Source of the DNA: Maratus speciosus
Lineage: Eukaryota > Arthropoda > Arachnida > Araneae > Salticidae
Direction: 5' to 3'
Length of the DNA: 64,000 nt
Assembly (NCBI GenBank): GCA_963932465.1
Contig: OZ010799.1
Coordinates: 160,886,761 to 160,950,760 of the forward strand
Below, piece after piece: positions 45,423 through 56,807 of this stretch. Each line of letters opens with the position of its first letter. Position 1 is the first letter of the stretch. The position numbers and the translations under genes are program-made. The notes beneath the pieces are model-generated. The model saw only the letters and a list, made by a program, of their open reading frames with translations. It made no database searches and was not told the DNA's origin.

Positions 45423-46993
45423 CACTGGGTTTCATAATGATGTGAACACCTAGTAATTTTGCGATATCATGCCAAAAATTCTTAAATAATTATCAGAAAA
45501 TTCCATTATCGAGACAAATACAGTAGTTTTAAATAATACATAGCTGTAAAAGAAACATCTAACTTTAAATTCATTGATAATATGAAATATCTAAAAAAAT
45601 GGTGTTACAAAATGATATGAACATTGATCGAAATTGTCAGTAAACGAGCATGGAAACTGTACTGGAATACTGAATGCCACTCCGAGAAGAAGAAATCAAA
45701 AAATGCAAATTAGTTTTGCATATAAAAATACTTTGCAGACTAGGAAATTTCCAAACCTAATCGCAAAGTGTGTTCTAGAAGTATGGGTCGTAAAAGTGCT
45801 ATTAGTGGTTTTGAGAAAGAGAAAATTATGGCTTTGAAGGATCAAGGACTTTTTGGCTAGAGCTATCGGAAAAAAAAAATTTTAAAGATCCCCAGGTGTA
45901 ATATTAGATTTTTTTCGATTGAAAGAGGATTATGGAGCAAAGAAATCCCCAGGACGTCTCCAAAGCTGTCCAAAAGGGAAAAAAGAGTCATTATAAAAAG
46001 AATGAGCAATGGGGCAAAAAAAAAAAAAAAAAAAAAAAAAAAACTTGAAGCGAACTTGCAAGAGATCCACTGATAGCAGTGTTAAAAAATACCTTGTCCA
46101 GAGTAGTCAAGCGCTCTAAGATGATGAGATACATGAAAATAAAGCCCCAACCACGTATGACTAAAATGCATCAGCAGAATCGGACAAAAGATCTCATGTC
46201 CTGGAAGTTAGAATAAGAATGAGTAATAATTTCCGATGAAAAGAAATTCAATATGGATGGTCCGGACGGTTTTTTTATTATTGGCACGATCTGCGCAAGA
46301 AAACAGAAACGTTTTGAAGACGGCCGCAGGGTATAAGTAGACTCATGGTTTGGATTTCATGGTAAGATTAATGTTGCGTTTTCTTCTGGCAGAATGAGTG
46401 CATTAACCTACCAAGATCTACTGGAAGAAAATTTGCTGCCGTTTTCTGAGGAAATTGGCGGACCTTTCTGGATGTTCCAACAAGACACTGCATCCATCAA
46501 CACGGCAAACAACACTTGGGAATGGTTTCTTAATAATCGCGTACATGTAATTCCATGGACATCTGCTTCTCCTGATTTAAATCCAATGTAATATGTACGG
46601 AGTCCACTGGTTAAAGCTGTTTACGCAAATAGAAACCATATATGCCACAATTTCAGAATTAAAAGCTGCTATCATCTTCCACTGGAATGAAATCGATCAA
46701 AATATATTAAAAAGCTCCATGCCTGATCGCGTTTATACATTAATTAAACAATCTGGTGCATACACAGGTTATTAATCTATATTTTTGGCCAATGTTCATA
46801 TCATAATGAAACACCTCAAAATGGAAAAATGCAGTTTATTTTATGTATAAATCGCTATTTCAATTATATTTTGGTATGAAATAAAACGATTTATCCTATT
46901 TCTAACATTGATTAGACTTTAGTTTTTTTTGTAATATTTTCTTCTTTTTTATGCTTGAAAAGCTGGTTGTTCATATCATTATAAAACCCAATG
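45423..46993 (+). mobile_element. Tc1-type transposon, inactive
   Basis: Ends CACTGGGTTTCATAATGATG and, in reverse, CATTGGGTTTTATAATGATA; TA at 45421-45422 and 46994-46995. Length 1571 bp is normal for Tc1 elements. It sits within the satellite: removing it joins 'aaaatagataaTA' to 'tgatgtcgaatataataaccc', the expected unit sequence. Confidence 0.92.
45783..46775 (+). pseudogene. Tc1 transposase, broken
   Basis: Begins MGRKSAISGFEKEKIMALKD, the helix-turn-helix start typical of Tc1 transposases, and meets a stop after about 25 codons. Fragments in several frames continue in order: a KKSPGRLQ segment of the second DNA-binding region, ISDEKKFNMDGPDG with the first catalytic Asp (about 46228), then from 46394 a clean frame with FQQDTAS holding the second catalytic Asp, and ASPDLNPM. 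The next codon, where the catalytic Glu of the DDE triad belongs, is TAA (46588-46590). The C-terminus (46593-46775) survives in another frame, ending DRVYTLIKQSGAYTGY. A 27-base A run near 46016 lies in the coding region. An intact protein would be about 340 residues. Clearly dead. Confidence 0.9.
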
Positions 46994-47029
46994 TATGATG
47001 TCGAATATAATAACCCATTACAACAACAA

Positions 47030-47790
47030 GTGGATAAAACTCGGGCTTTCTGGTCTAGAGAACAAAGCTTAAAGCAATTTTTGATTACTCTAATAGACAT
47101 TTTACATTTAATATATATTTTCTAAGTGGCTACTAACATTACCAAATATCATATTGATATTAAAAATAGCAATAATGAGTTGAAATAATGTTTTAAAATT
47201 TATTAAAGAAAATACTTTCGTTTTGTCCTCGCTCTAGGAGTTAATAGCCGAAGTAATCGTCAAACCATATCACTATATAGCAATCAGCACTTTTGATTTT
47301 GATCATTTCACTGGTTTAAACGCATAGTTCAATTACATGTGTTTTATTTGTATCTTATTGTTTTATTTATTGACGGATGAATGTTTTAATTTCGTTATAC
47401 ATTAAAAGCTTGAAACAAATGCTGATCTATTTATATTAATTTAAGTGCAAACGAATATATCTTTCGTGATCGTCAGCGCGCGATAGAGATAGACAAAAAA
47501 AAACTAATGCCTGAAAATTATTATTTTAAAAACAATAAAAATTAATAAGATATAGATAGAGATTTCAAACAAATTGCGATATATTTTAAAAATGAATTGC
47601 AATAGAAGTCATATTTTTTCCCCTATTACACGGTGCAAAAGTTGGTGTAAATGCACGGTGTAAATGTGCGATATTTAGAAGTTTAAAAAACTGCAGTAAA
47701 AGTAAAATTTAATCGTCTGTGGTGGCCACCATCAAAATGACGTCAACGTTACGCACAGACACGTTTATCCTTTTGTAACATAGTAGATAG
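47030..47790 (+). repeat. Long AT-rich repeat family A, copy 4, inserted in satellite
   Basis: Matches 37370-37890 plus 39202-39400 without the element between them. Contains AAAATGACGTCAACGTTACGC near 47733. Satellite sequence resumes at about 47791 with GTCCAGTAGTATACAGTAAG. Confidence 0.65.
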
Positions 47791-49842
47791 TCCAGTAGTA
47801 TACAGTAAGCGGTTTGAGCTGTATTACCTGGCTTCGTATTAAAAAAAATAATTCAATCAACCTAAAAACAATAATAAAAAAAATATCTAAATACTTTTCC
47901 TTGCTTTCTAACTGAAACGCAAATAATGAATTTTAAAAATATTCTATTCAAAATATTCCAAAGAACAGCAAATGCTAAAGAAAAATTCTTTTACCTGTTA
48001 CTTTTGTTATATCAAATGTAAGTGTACACAGAGAATAGAAATGCTGTTTCGGTTGAAAGGGGCTGAATGGTAAATAATAGCAAAATATAAGGAATGTCAT
48101 ATGTTTTTGACATAGGATTGTTTGTAAGAGAAAGAAAAAATGTATTTGTTTGCAAAATAACTTTTTCTTTATGTTTATAAATGGTTACTAGTGAATCTAA
48201 AATAAGCCACTCGCCTGTCGCCAGAAGCTGATTAAATTTTAAATTATTGTTATTAAAAATTTTGTCGTACTGACGAAAAAACTTTCCTTTCATTTTTTTT
48301 TCGAAATAATGATTTTCATTTATTGCTATAGTTAAATAAAAACACTTTTAAGTAGCTTCTGTGTAGTAATTTTTCAGTTTTTAAATGCTATTTACGTATT
48401 TTGCTTATCAATGGAAGTACTCAAACAGATAGTAAGATGATTATTTGATAAAAAATTTCGAGGGACTTTATTCAACTTTCGGAAACAAGAAAGAAAAATC
48501 ATTTCTTAAGAAATAATATATCTTAATACTATATCTGAAAAATGTGAAATAATATATCTTAAAGAAACAATTAAAAAATCGCATAACAACTTAAAACGTA
48601 ACTTTCAGAAATAACGATTCATAGACAGCAATGCATCAGTTCTTTGCGTAGTCCTGTAGATGATTTTTTTTTTAATTTAACAAATATCTTATTGTATAAT
48701 AAATACAGTTAGATGGAAAAGGCGTACCTCAATTGAAAAAAAAACATCTTTAAACAATTCACAGTCATACCCAGTAAATGCTTACGAATTCTTTTGTGTA
48801 GCCGTGCGTATGATGCTTATTCCAAATATTTCAATATTCTAAAGCATGGTAAATGCTTAAGAGAAATTCCTTTATCTGTTACTTTTGTTATATCAAATGT
48901 AATGGTACACAAATAAAAGAAATGCTGTTTCTGTTAAATGCGGCTGAATATCAAATATTAAAAAAATATGATGAATGTAATATGTTCTTGACATATGATT
49001 GTATGTAAGAGAAAGGGATAAGATATTTGTTTGAAAATACATTTTCCGTTATGCTTATAAATAGTTGGTAGTAAAGCTGCAAAAAAAAAAAAAATAAATA
49101 AAATAAAATAAAAAAATAATAAAATTACTCGCCTGTCACCAGCATAACGGAATTGAACTAGTTCTTTAATTATTTTGATTTAAATTATTTATTTATTTTA
49201 GGAAAGAGATGGTTTATAATTTTCTTTATAAAAGTGATAATGCAATTTTAAATATAATAACCCATGTATAGTAATACTCCAATAGCATCCAGTAAGCAGT
49301 TTCTGGTGGAAATAACAGGTTTCAAATTATAAGGAAATAATTTCATCAAATTAAAAAAATTAATAATAATAAATTTCATCCGAAAAAAAATTTCTTTTCT
49401 AACTAAAACACAAAAAAGAATTTTTAAAATTTCCCCAAAAATATGCTATTTAAAATATTCCAAAGAACAGTAAATGCTAAAGAGAAATTCTTTTATGTGT
49501 TACTTTTGTTATATCACACCTAAGGGTACACAGAGAACAAAAATGCTGTTTCTGGTAAATGCAGCTGAATGGTCAATAATAAAAAATATGATGAATATCA
49601 TATGTTTTTGACATATGATTATATGTAAGAGAAAGAGAAAATGTATTTGTTTGAAAAATAAGTTTCCCTTTATGTTTATAAATGGTTGTAATGAAGCTGA
49701 AAATAACGACTCACCTGTCGCCAGAAGGTGACTAAATTTTGAAACAGAGCGATTAAAAATTTTATTGTACTGACAAAATAATTTTCTTCCTGTCCTTCTT
49801 TTCTAAATAATGATTTCCATTTATTCCTAAGATTAAATAAAA
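47791..49842. repeat. Satellite-like array, continued
   Basis: About three units of the 580-610 bp repeat, with the 'atatgattgt' landmark at about 48111, 48999 and 49610. Left part also holds the segment 'taaataaaaacacttttaagtagcttc' (48335), which is the unoccupied version of the insertion site used by the hairpin-ended elements. Confidence 0.75.
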
Positions 49843-51935
49843 AGTCCTTCCGGCCGGTGCCGGGAGGAAGAGGTATCTTTCATATTCTTTATTTTTAAAA
49901 AGAAAGCTTATATTATTCAAACTCACGAAGCTCAATTTAGTGGAAACCGATTATAGGAGATTCAATACCAATTTTTATCAATACTAAATCATTATGAATG
50001 AGAATTTCGCGAAATTAATCAGCTTTATCCAAGCTGATTTTATTTAAAGTAACTTATATTTGGTTGCCAAATTCGGCGATATCTTGAAGTTTTTGCCTTT
50101 TTAAGACAACATGGTGGATGAGGCTAACGAGTGAACTTGGTCGAGACCTTAGTAATCCTGTGCACATGCTCTCTCACATCGGAATCGGTTGATATATACA
50201 AGTGCTGTCGCAGGCAAAAAATCAGATTTTTCAAAATCTCATCCACATTAGAAGTTGAAACTGATATATTTCAGCCCAAAGACAAAACAAAAGATGCTCC
50301 GGAATCCTTATATCATGGTCAAATACTTAAGAAAGAAACATTTTTCAATTTCTAATTTATTTGCACCTCGCTTTAAATATAATTTTTTATTTAATTTAAT
50401 GGCCTCCATTTTGAAACAAGATGGCTGATAAAGCTGGACAGCAAACTTGGTCTCTTACATCGAAATAGGTTAATAAATACGCGAGTTATCACGTGACAAA
50501 TATAAGATCGTTTCAAAATGTCAGCCATGCTAGAAATTCAAAGTGCTATAATTCAACCATTTTTTAAGATATATACGAAACAAAAACTGCTCCGGAATCT
50601 TTGTATCAAGGTCAAACATAATAAAAAAATCTTTTTAATTTTTCAATTTTTTGATAATTCATTTTAAATTTTAAATTTAAATTTTTTTTAAATGTCCGCT
50701 ATTTTGAAACAAGATGGCGGATGAAGCTGGCCAACGAACTCGGTCGAGACATTGGTACGTATTATGTATACACCAAGGTACATCGTAATAGATTCATAAA
50801 TACGCCTGTTATCGCGTGACAAAATTCAGGTCGTTTCAAAATGTCGGCCAAGCTGGAAATTCAAAGTGCTATAACTCAGCCATTTTTTAAAGATATAGAC
50901 GAAACAAAAACTGCTCCGAAATCTTTGTATCAAGGTCAAACACATAAAAAAAATATTTTTCAATTTTTAATTTTTTGGTACCACATTTCAAATTTTAATT
51001 TTTTTAAAAAAAATTTAAATGTCCGACATTTTGAAACAAGGTGGCGGATGAAACTGACCAAAAAACTCGGTCGAGACATTGGTACGTATTATGTATACAC
51101 CAAGGTACATCCAAATCGATTCATAAATACGCCTGTTATCGTGTGACAAAATTCAGGTCGTTTCAAAATGTCAGCCAAGCTGGAAATTCAAAGTGCTATA
51201 ACTCAGCCATTTTTTAAGATATAGACAAAACAAAAACTGCTCCGGAATCTTTGTATCAAGGTCAAACACATAAGAAAAAAATACTTTTCAATTTTCAATT
51301 TTTTGGTACCACATTTCAAATTTATTTTTTTTTTTAATTTTAGATGGCCACCATTTCGAAACAAGATGGCGGATGAAGCTGGCCAACGAACTCGGTCGAA
51401 ACATTGGTATGTACTATGTATACACGAAGATGCATCCATATCGGTTCATGAGTACTCCTGTTATCGCATGACAAAAATCAGGACCTTTCAAAATATCAGC
51501 CACGCTAGAAATTCAAAGTGCTATAACTCAGCCATTTTTTAAGATATAGGCGAAAAAAACTACTCCGGAATCTTTGTATCAAGGTCAAATACATACGAAA
51601 AAAATATTTTTCCATTTTCAATTTCTTGGAACCACATTTCAAATTAAAAAAAAAAAAAAAAAATTAATGGTCGCCATTTTGAAACAAGATGGCGGATGAA
51701 GCTGGCCAACGAACTCGGTCGAGGCATTGGTATGCACTATGTATACATGAAGTTACATCGAAATATGTTTATAAATACGAGAGTTACAGTGTGACAAAGA
51801 TCAGATATATATATATATATATATCAACTTTCGAACGGAGGGTGGTTTCGGTGTCTGGGGGATCTTCATGATCGAGGAAAATATACCAACATTTTTTGAA
51901 ATCGCTTTCCTCCGAACGGCTGCAATAGGTAGCCT
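49843..51935 (+). mobile_element. Hairpin-ended element with expandable 325-bp repeats, copy E1
   Basis: Starts AGTCCTTCCGGCCGGTGCCG (CTTCCGGC and GCCGGGAGG can pair) and ends TGCAATAGGTAGCCT. Six internal units of 290-330 bp start at a CAAGATGGCGGATGAAGCTGG-type motif (about 50108, 50418, 50711, 51038, 51362, 51686). After the last unit come a (TA)n run and a segment with GAACGGAGGG and CCTCCGAACGG that can pair. It lies in an A-tract of the satellite (TAAATAAAA before, AAAAGACTTTTAAG after). No protein, no TA or TTAA duplication. I do not recognise the family; foldback-like and Helentron-derived elements are alternatives. Confidence 0.75.
50100..51790 (+). repeat. ~325-bp tandem units in E1
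   Basis: Each unit holds a 9-bp stem GCCATTTTG / CAAGATGGC around AAA, a 'ctcggtcgagacattggta' block, a 'cgaaatcggttcataaatacg' block, 'gcgtgacaaa', 'ttcaaaatgtcagcc', 'gaaattcaaagtgctataactcagcc' and 'ctgctccggaatctttgtatcaaggtc'. Frames of 60-101 codons on both strands appear only because the unit repeats; start and stop positions differ between units. Confidence 0.85.
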
Positions 51936-52162
51936 AAAAGACTTTTAAGTAGCTTCTCTATAGTAATTTTTCTGTTGTTAAATGCTATTTATGTATTTTG
52001 CTTAAAAATCTCGAGAGATTTTATTCAACTTTCCGAAACAAGAAAGAAAAATCATTCCTTAAACAGAGAATATGAAACATTTTCCAAAACTTCCAAAGAA
52101 CTGTAACGAAAGTTTGCCGTTTAATAAGGTGAAATAATATATCTTAAAGAAAATATTAATAA
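51936..52162. repeat. Satellite fragment between insertions
   Basis: Continuation of the satellite: 'acttttaagtagcttctctatagtaatttt', 'tattttgctta', 'aacaagaaagaaaaatcatt' and 'atatcttaaagaaa', joining to 54541. Confidence 0.75.
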
Positions 52163-54540
52163 ACGGTCGAGTGCGAGAATTACTCGCGCACAGAGGGTTC
52201 CGTACAATAATATATGAATTAGCAAGTCTATTATTTAAAAAATACCGTTGCTAAAAGAATACTAACACTTTGTAAAAACTATACAACGTAGGGTTGGGTA
52301 TAGCTGTATAGTATACAGGGTGCAAATGAAAATCTCTTTAACCTGAAAATACTTGCAAACGGAGAGAGCTACAGCTATACAAGTGAGGTAACGGTACAGT
52401 AAAGCGACTACACCCGACATAATTCAAACGACAGTAGCACCCCTAGTGGCAAAATTTGAAAGATAGGCATTGCAAATCGAAAGTGAAAAGATGTAGAGTA
52501 AAATTTACTATTAGAAAGTTATGAGCATCAATTAATTAGTACGAAACGACATTTGGTTCACACGGATAAGATAAATCGTCGCCTGCATACCCAAAAATGT
52601 CCGAAATCGATGAGCGACGATTTTACTTTGCCTATTCACATTCCGGAAATGTAGCAGTGCACAATTGCAGATTGTGACGTTGTACCGTGCTGTAATGTCT
52701 GTAAAGATACAATTTCCAATGCATTTAAAATTTTAGAATAACCCTTTCAGGGCCAGAAGAATTCTGTTCGTAAACTCGTGAAATAATTGACTGACACCAG
52801 AATATTCAAACGAATTTCTCTGAAAACAAAACACCGCTAATTTGCACTTTTATTACAAAAGCAAAATTTTGTTGAAATATTCTTGGTGCCATTTGTGAGT
52901 TTTGGAATTAAAATTAGGTGGCTATACCGTCTAGCTACTGCTCGTGAAAGGGTTAAATCTATGTCGTCATATTGAAGAGGACTGCAATAGACGTTCCTTG
53001 CTGAGAAATGTGCATGCAGAATTACTCTCACGAATACAAACGTGTATCGTGAGCAATGGCGAACTTTTCGAACATACTGAATATTAACTTTTTATCACTG
53101 TGAGACAGCTTGTCTTTTTTGTGTGTGTGATGTTATCAAAATGTATTGAGATAAGTACGTATTTATAGCATAAATTGAGTGTATTTCTTCATACTTCTGA
53201 CTATTCCATTCAAACATTTACATAAAATGGAGTACATCGATTTCGGACATTTTTGGGTAAACAGGTGAAGATTTATCTTATTCGTGTTAACCAAATGTCG
53301 TATTCTATTAATTAATTAATGCTCTAAAATTTTCTAACTTGAAATTTTGCTCTATCTCTTTTCTTTTTCGATTTGTAGTGGCTATGTTCCAAATTTCGCC
53401 AGTAGGGGGCGCTGTTGTCGTTTTCATTAAATCGAGCTTAGTCGCTTTACTATACCGTTACTTCACTTGCATAGCTGTAGCTCTCTCCGTTCACAAGTAT
53501 TTTCAAGTTAAAGTTTCAGTTAAAATCCTTTGCACACTGTATACTAGAAAAATATAAATGGATATACCATGAAAGTTCAAAGATATATGGAACCTAAATA
53601 ATAGAAAATATAGCTATTCTGTATATTTGTTATTCCATATAGGCTTTTAGTTAACCTTTAAAGACATAGTGGTTGTATTGAGATAGCCACTCAATGGAAA
53701 CTAGTTGCGAATCCCATAGTATTTATGTGATTAATTCTCACTAAATTAGTCTGTTTTTAACAATTTGACGTTTATTGCGTTTATACTGCTACTGGGAATT
53801 GCATTACATAAATATATCCTTAAAATTTGTTATCTAGGCTTTAAAAGCCCATGTAGCATAGAGTACGCCGTCCCTGTCATTATGTATGCTCAAACCGTCC
53901 GTGTCTTCAAGGGTTAATCTCTCGGCTAATTACCGACGATTTTTTCCAAAATGCATAATCAACAATGCTTTTATACTCCTGCTACGATAGGTGCCTCCAG
54001 CTCCGCTTAACGCTTTTTCTGAAGCCCGTAAATCGAAATTTAAGCGTAACGGAAAAATGCGATTTTCTCAAAAACTATGTGACCTAGGGTAATCGCTATA
54101 ATTTTCCTGCAAGGTTTAAATTAATGCCTACTACCTCTAATTTTTTCATAATTTTAGTTTCAATAGATTCGGAATTAGATGTGGGGGACATATTTTTGCA
54201 CTACATTTTCAACAATAACTTTGAAAATATAATACCTAAAATTAAATGAAATATATTTTTGATTTCAGCGTTACGAAAGCTTTCACACGATACCCCACAC
54301 GATATACAAAGAAAAGATTTTTTTTTTCAAGTAACTTAATTAGCCCCTCTAAATTTTTCCTAAATATATTTATGAATATTTATTAATCTTTAAATATGTG
54401 GGTCAATAGTCTTTATTACTTCCCCGAATTTGAACTTTCCACGCTGCATAGGTTACGAGTGAAAGGGCTGTGACAGACAGACAGACACAGGAGTGATCTT
54501 ATAATGGTTCCGTTTTTACTTTTTAAGTACGGAACCCTAA
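52163..54540 (+). mobile_element. Retroposon-like element (family B), split by a nested element
   Basis: Begins AACGGTCGAGTGCGAGAATT and CTCGCGCACAGAGGGTTCC, ends GTACGGAACCCTAA. Both boundaries are defined by the satellite, which reads 'cttaaagaaacaattaaaaaatcgcataac' at 48550 where unoccupied. The 5' GGTCGAGTGCGAG...CTCGCGCAC and 3' TACGGAACCCTAAAA motifs are known from arthropod repeats. About 1.15 kb after removal of the nested element; no open frame of note. Confidence 0.7.
52316..53539. mobile_element. 1.2 kb TA-flanked element with ~300-bp inverted ends
   Basis: Left end CAGGGTGCAAATGAAAATC, right end in reverse CAGTGTGCAAAGGATTTT; TA at 52314-52315 and 53540-53541. The arms stay alike for about 300 bp ('acggagagagctacagctat', 'taaagcgacta', 'acatttggtt', 'aaaaatgtccgaaatcgatg'). 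A TTAA-type fragment (CCCTTTCAGGG ... GTGAAAGGGTTAA) is inside at about 52741-52956. Confidence 0.85.
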
Positions 54541-54713
54541 AAAATCGCATAACAACTGAAAACATACTTTCAGAAATAACGAACCATAGACAACAATGTA
54601 TACAGTTCTTTACATAGCCTAGTAGATAGAATAATTTATTTATATTCAACAAAGATGTATTTTATAATAAATGATGTTAGCTAGAAAATGCGTACCTCAA
54701 TTGAAAATCACCT
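54541..54713. repeat. Satellite fragment
   Basis: 'aaaatcgcataacaactgaaaac', 'ttcagaaataacg' and 'gaaaatgcgtacctcaattgaaaa' are satellite blocks, continuous with 52162 and resumed only at about 58160. Confidence 0.7.
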
Positions 54714-55538
54714 TTAACCCATTTGTGCCTGAATTTTTGTTTTCTGAAATTTTTTGATAAAATCACTTTAAAATGTTGCAAAATGAACTGGAAAAATACT
54801 AAAAAAAAAATTAAGCTTAAATTTTTTTGTATTTATTTGATAAAATGTAAAAGAACTAAATATGAGTATTTCTTGTAGAATAATATGCATAATTATATAT
54901 TTTACCTACATTTATATTTAAAATGTTTTTAAATTGCATATTATGTACTATAATTAGTACTTTTATGAACTAAAAAATATATATATTTATTTCTTTGCAG
55001 AGACTAATAACGTTATAACTATTATTAATAATAAAATAAGAATAATCGTATTGCAGACTTAAAAACAATTTATTTCATAAATATCTTCGAAAGGAATTAC
55101 ATAAATAACTGTCTCCTAAATTTCTAAGAAAAATACATGCCCATTTGTGCCTAGAACCGTATATTTTGGACATTACAAAAATGCATAAAAATAGGCTTGA
55201 ACGTTTAATTTCGCAATTTAAAAAATACGTATTTCAAAAACGTCTACGAGCTAAGATTATAACTTGCGATTTTGCATCCTTGATAGAAAAAATACAAATA
55301 AACTTACTTTTTACATTTCGCCATCTTGAAAAATTAAAAAAATATTATAAACACCGAAAAAAGCCTTAATTTAAGCAAATAAATATCCACCTTATGCTGT
55401 CATCTCTCGGTTACAGATAAAGACATTTATAAATAATGATTTCATGTAATTTTCATGTTATAAAGGAGATGAAAATTATACAAATGCATTAAAATTTGAA
55501 ACGTTCCAAAAATGGGACGCTAGGCATAAATGGGTTAA
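54714..55538. mobile_element. piggyBac-like element (TTAA), 825 bp
   Basis: TTAACCCATTTGTGCCTG on the left, AGGCATAAATGGGTTAA on the right, TTAA at 54714-54717 and 55535-55538. Longer than the other TTAA elements here. Contains a 75-codon frame (55145-55369) rich in Lys and Arg, possibly a relic but with no motif I recognise. Confidence 0.8.
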
Positions 55539-56070
55539 GAAGACATTGGACGTTAAAACAAATTCTTTTTAATTTTCATCATAGCGATATGAAATTTTGT
55601 GGAAATACACATTTCACCATAAGTATATAGAACACATTAAAAGAAATTTCCAATCTTATTTTAATTTTAAGATTTAAAAAACAAATTAAAAATTTTAAAC
55701 AAAATTCTAAAATGGTCCATGCATCTTTGAGATATTTCCCCGATTTTGGATTTTAATCGCTTAAAATACTATTACAAAAAATCTGTGTATGGATTTCGCA
55801 ATCCACTGAATAGTTAATTTTTTAGAGATTTTTTTTCTGAATTCCATATCGATTTTCATCAACATTTTGCCTTTTAATAAGTTAAAAATCAAGTTTAATT
55901 ATCTTAACGAAGTCTAATTTAAAAATGCATGCACAGTTTCTTTATAAGCAATATCAGAATTCTTCCTTACCAATTTAATGAATTTTAATTAAAAAAAGTA
56001 AGACGCATAGAGCATTTCAAAAATCCAAAAACGTTGAAAAATCAGTTTTGAGAAAAATTAATTTAAAGTA
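55539..56070. other. Unassigned sequence
   Basis: No repeat partner or coding signal recognised. Confidence 0.35.
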
Positions 56071-56533
56071 AGTTAGGTGAGTACACAGTGAGACACGGTA
56101 CATAATGAGACAGCAGCCACTTTGACATATACTTGTAACTTTTTTTCAAGCTGGCACACACAGATAGCGACCTCATCTTATGCAACACGTGGATGTATTT
56201 TCAGTACTTCAGTTACTCATCCGACAAAATATAAATAATTCATTATTTTATAGGGATTAAAGTTACTTAAACGTCTATTTTAGAGTTTATTTCCTTCAAT
56301 ATGACATATATTTAGTAACCAAACTTAGCTATATCCAATAATTGACAATTTTGGCAAAACGACATAAACTTTTTAAAGCGATGAAATTGGTGTAATTGAT
56401 GTGGCATACATTTTGTTACAACGTAACGAAAGTACACAGTGAGACACACAGTTGTGGTACACAGTCAGACGTGTCTTATTGTGTATCTACTATGTGGTTC
56501 TGATGTTAAAAAAGTTATTTATTAATAAAAGAG

Positions 56534-56570
<37 letters not shown>

Positions 56571-56807
56571 CTCTCTGTGTGTGTGGGCATGCGAAGCTAG
56601 GGAAATTTACCAAACATAAGAGGCTGAAAATTTGCATGAAGGTAGCCCAAGGTCTGCCATTGTCCACCCGAGGCTCATATATTTAATATTTTGAAAATCT
56701 AGAAATATTAATTATAAATCATAAACTGCAGAAAATTATTGATAGAGTGTAAAAATGTATGATTTATGAAAATATATACATTGTCTCATTGTGTACTACT
56801 TGTGGTA

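Noticed and set aside
40889..48293. Minus-strand frames of 73-93 codons starting in the satellite
   Set aside because: They are the same satellite segment read in each unit, with different stops.
50841..51542. Frames of 60-101 codons in the hairpin-ended element
   Set aside because: They arise from the 325-bp tandem unit, shift between units and have no recognisable domain.
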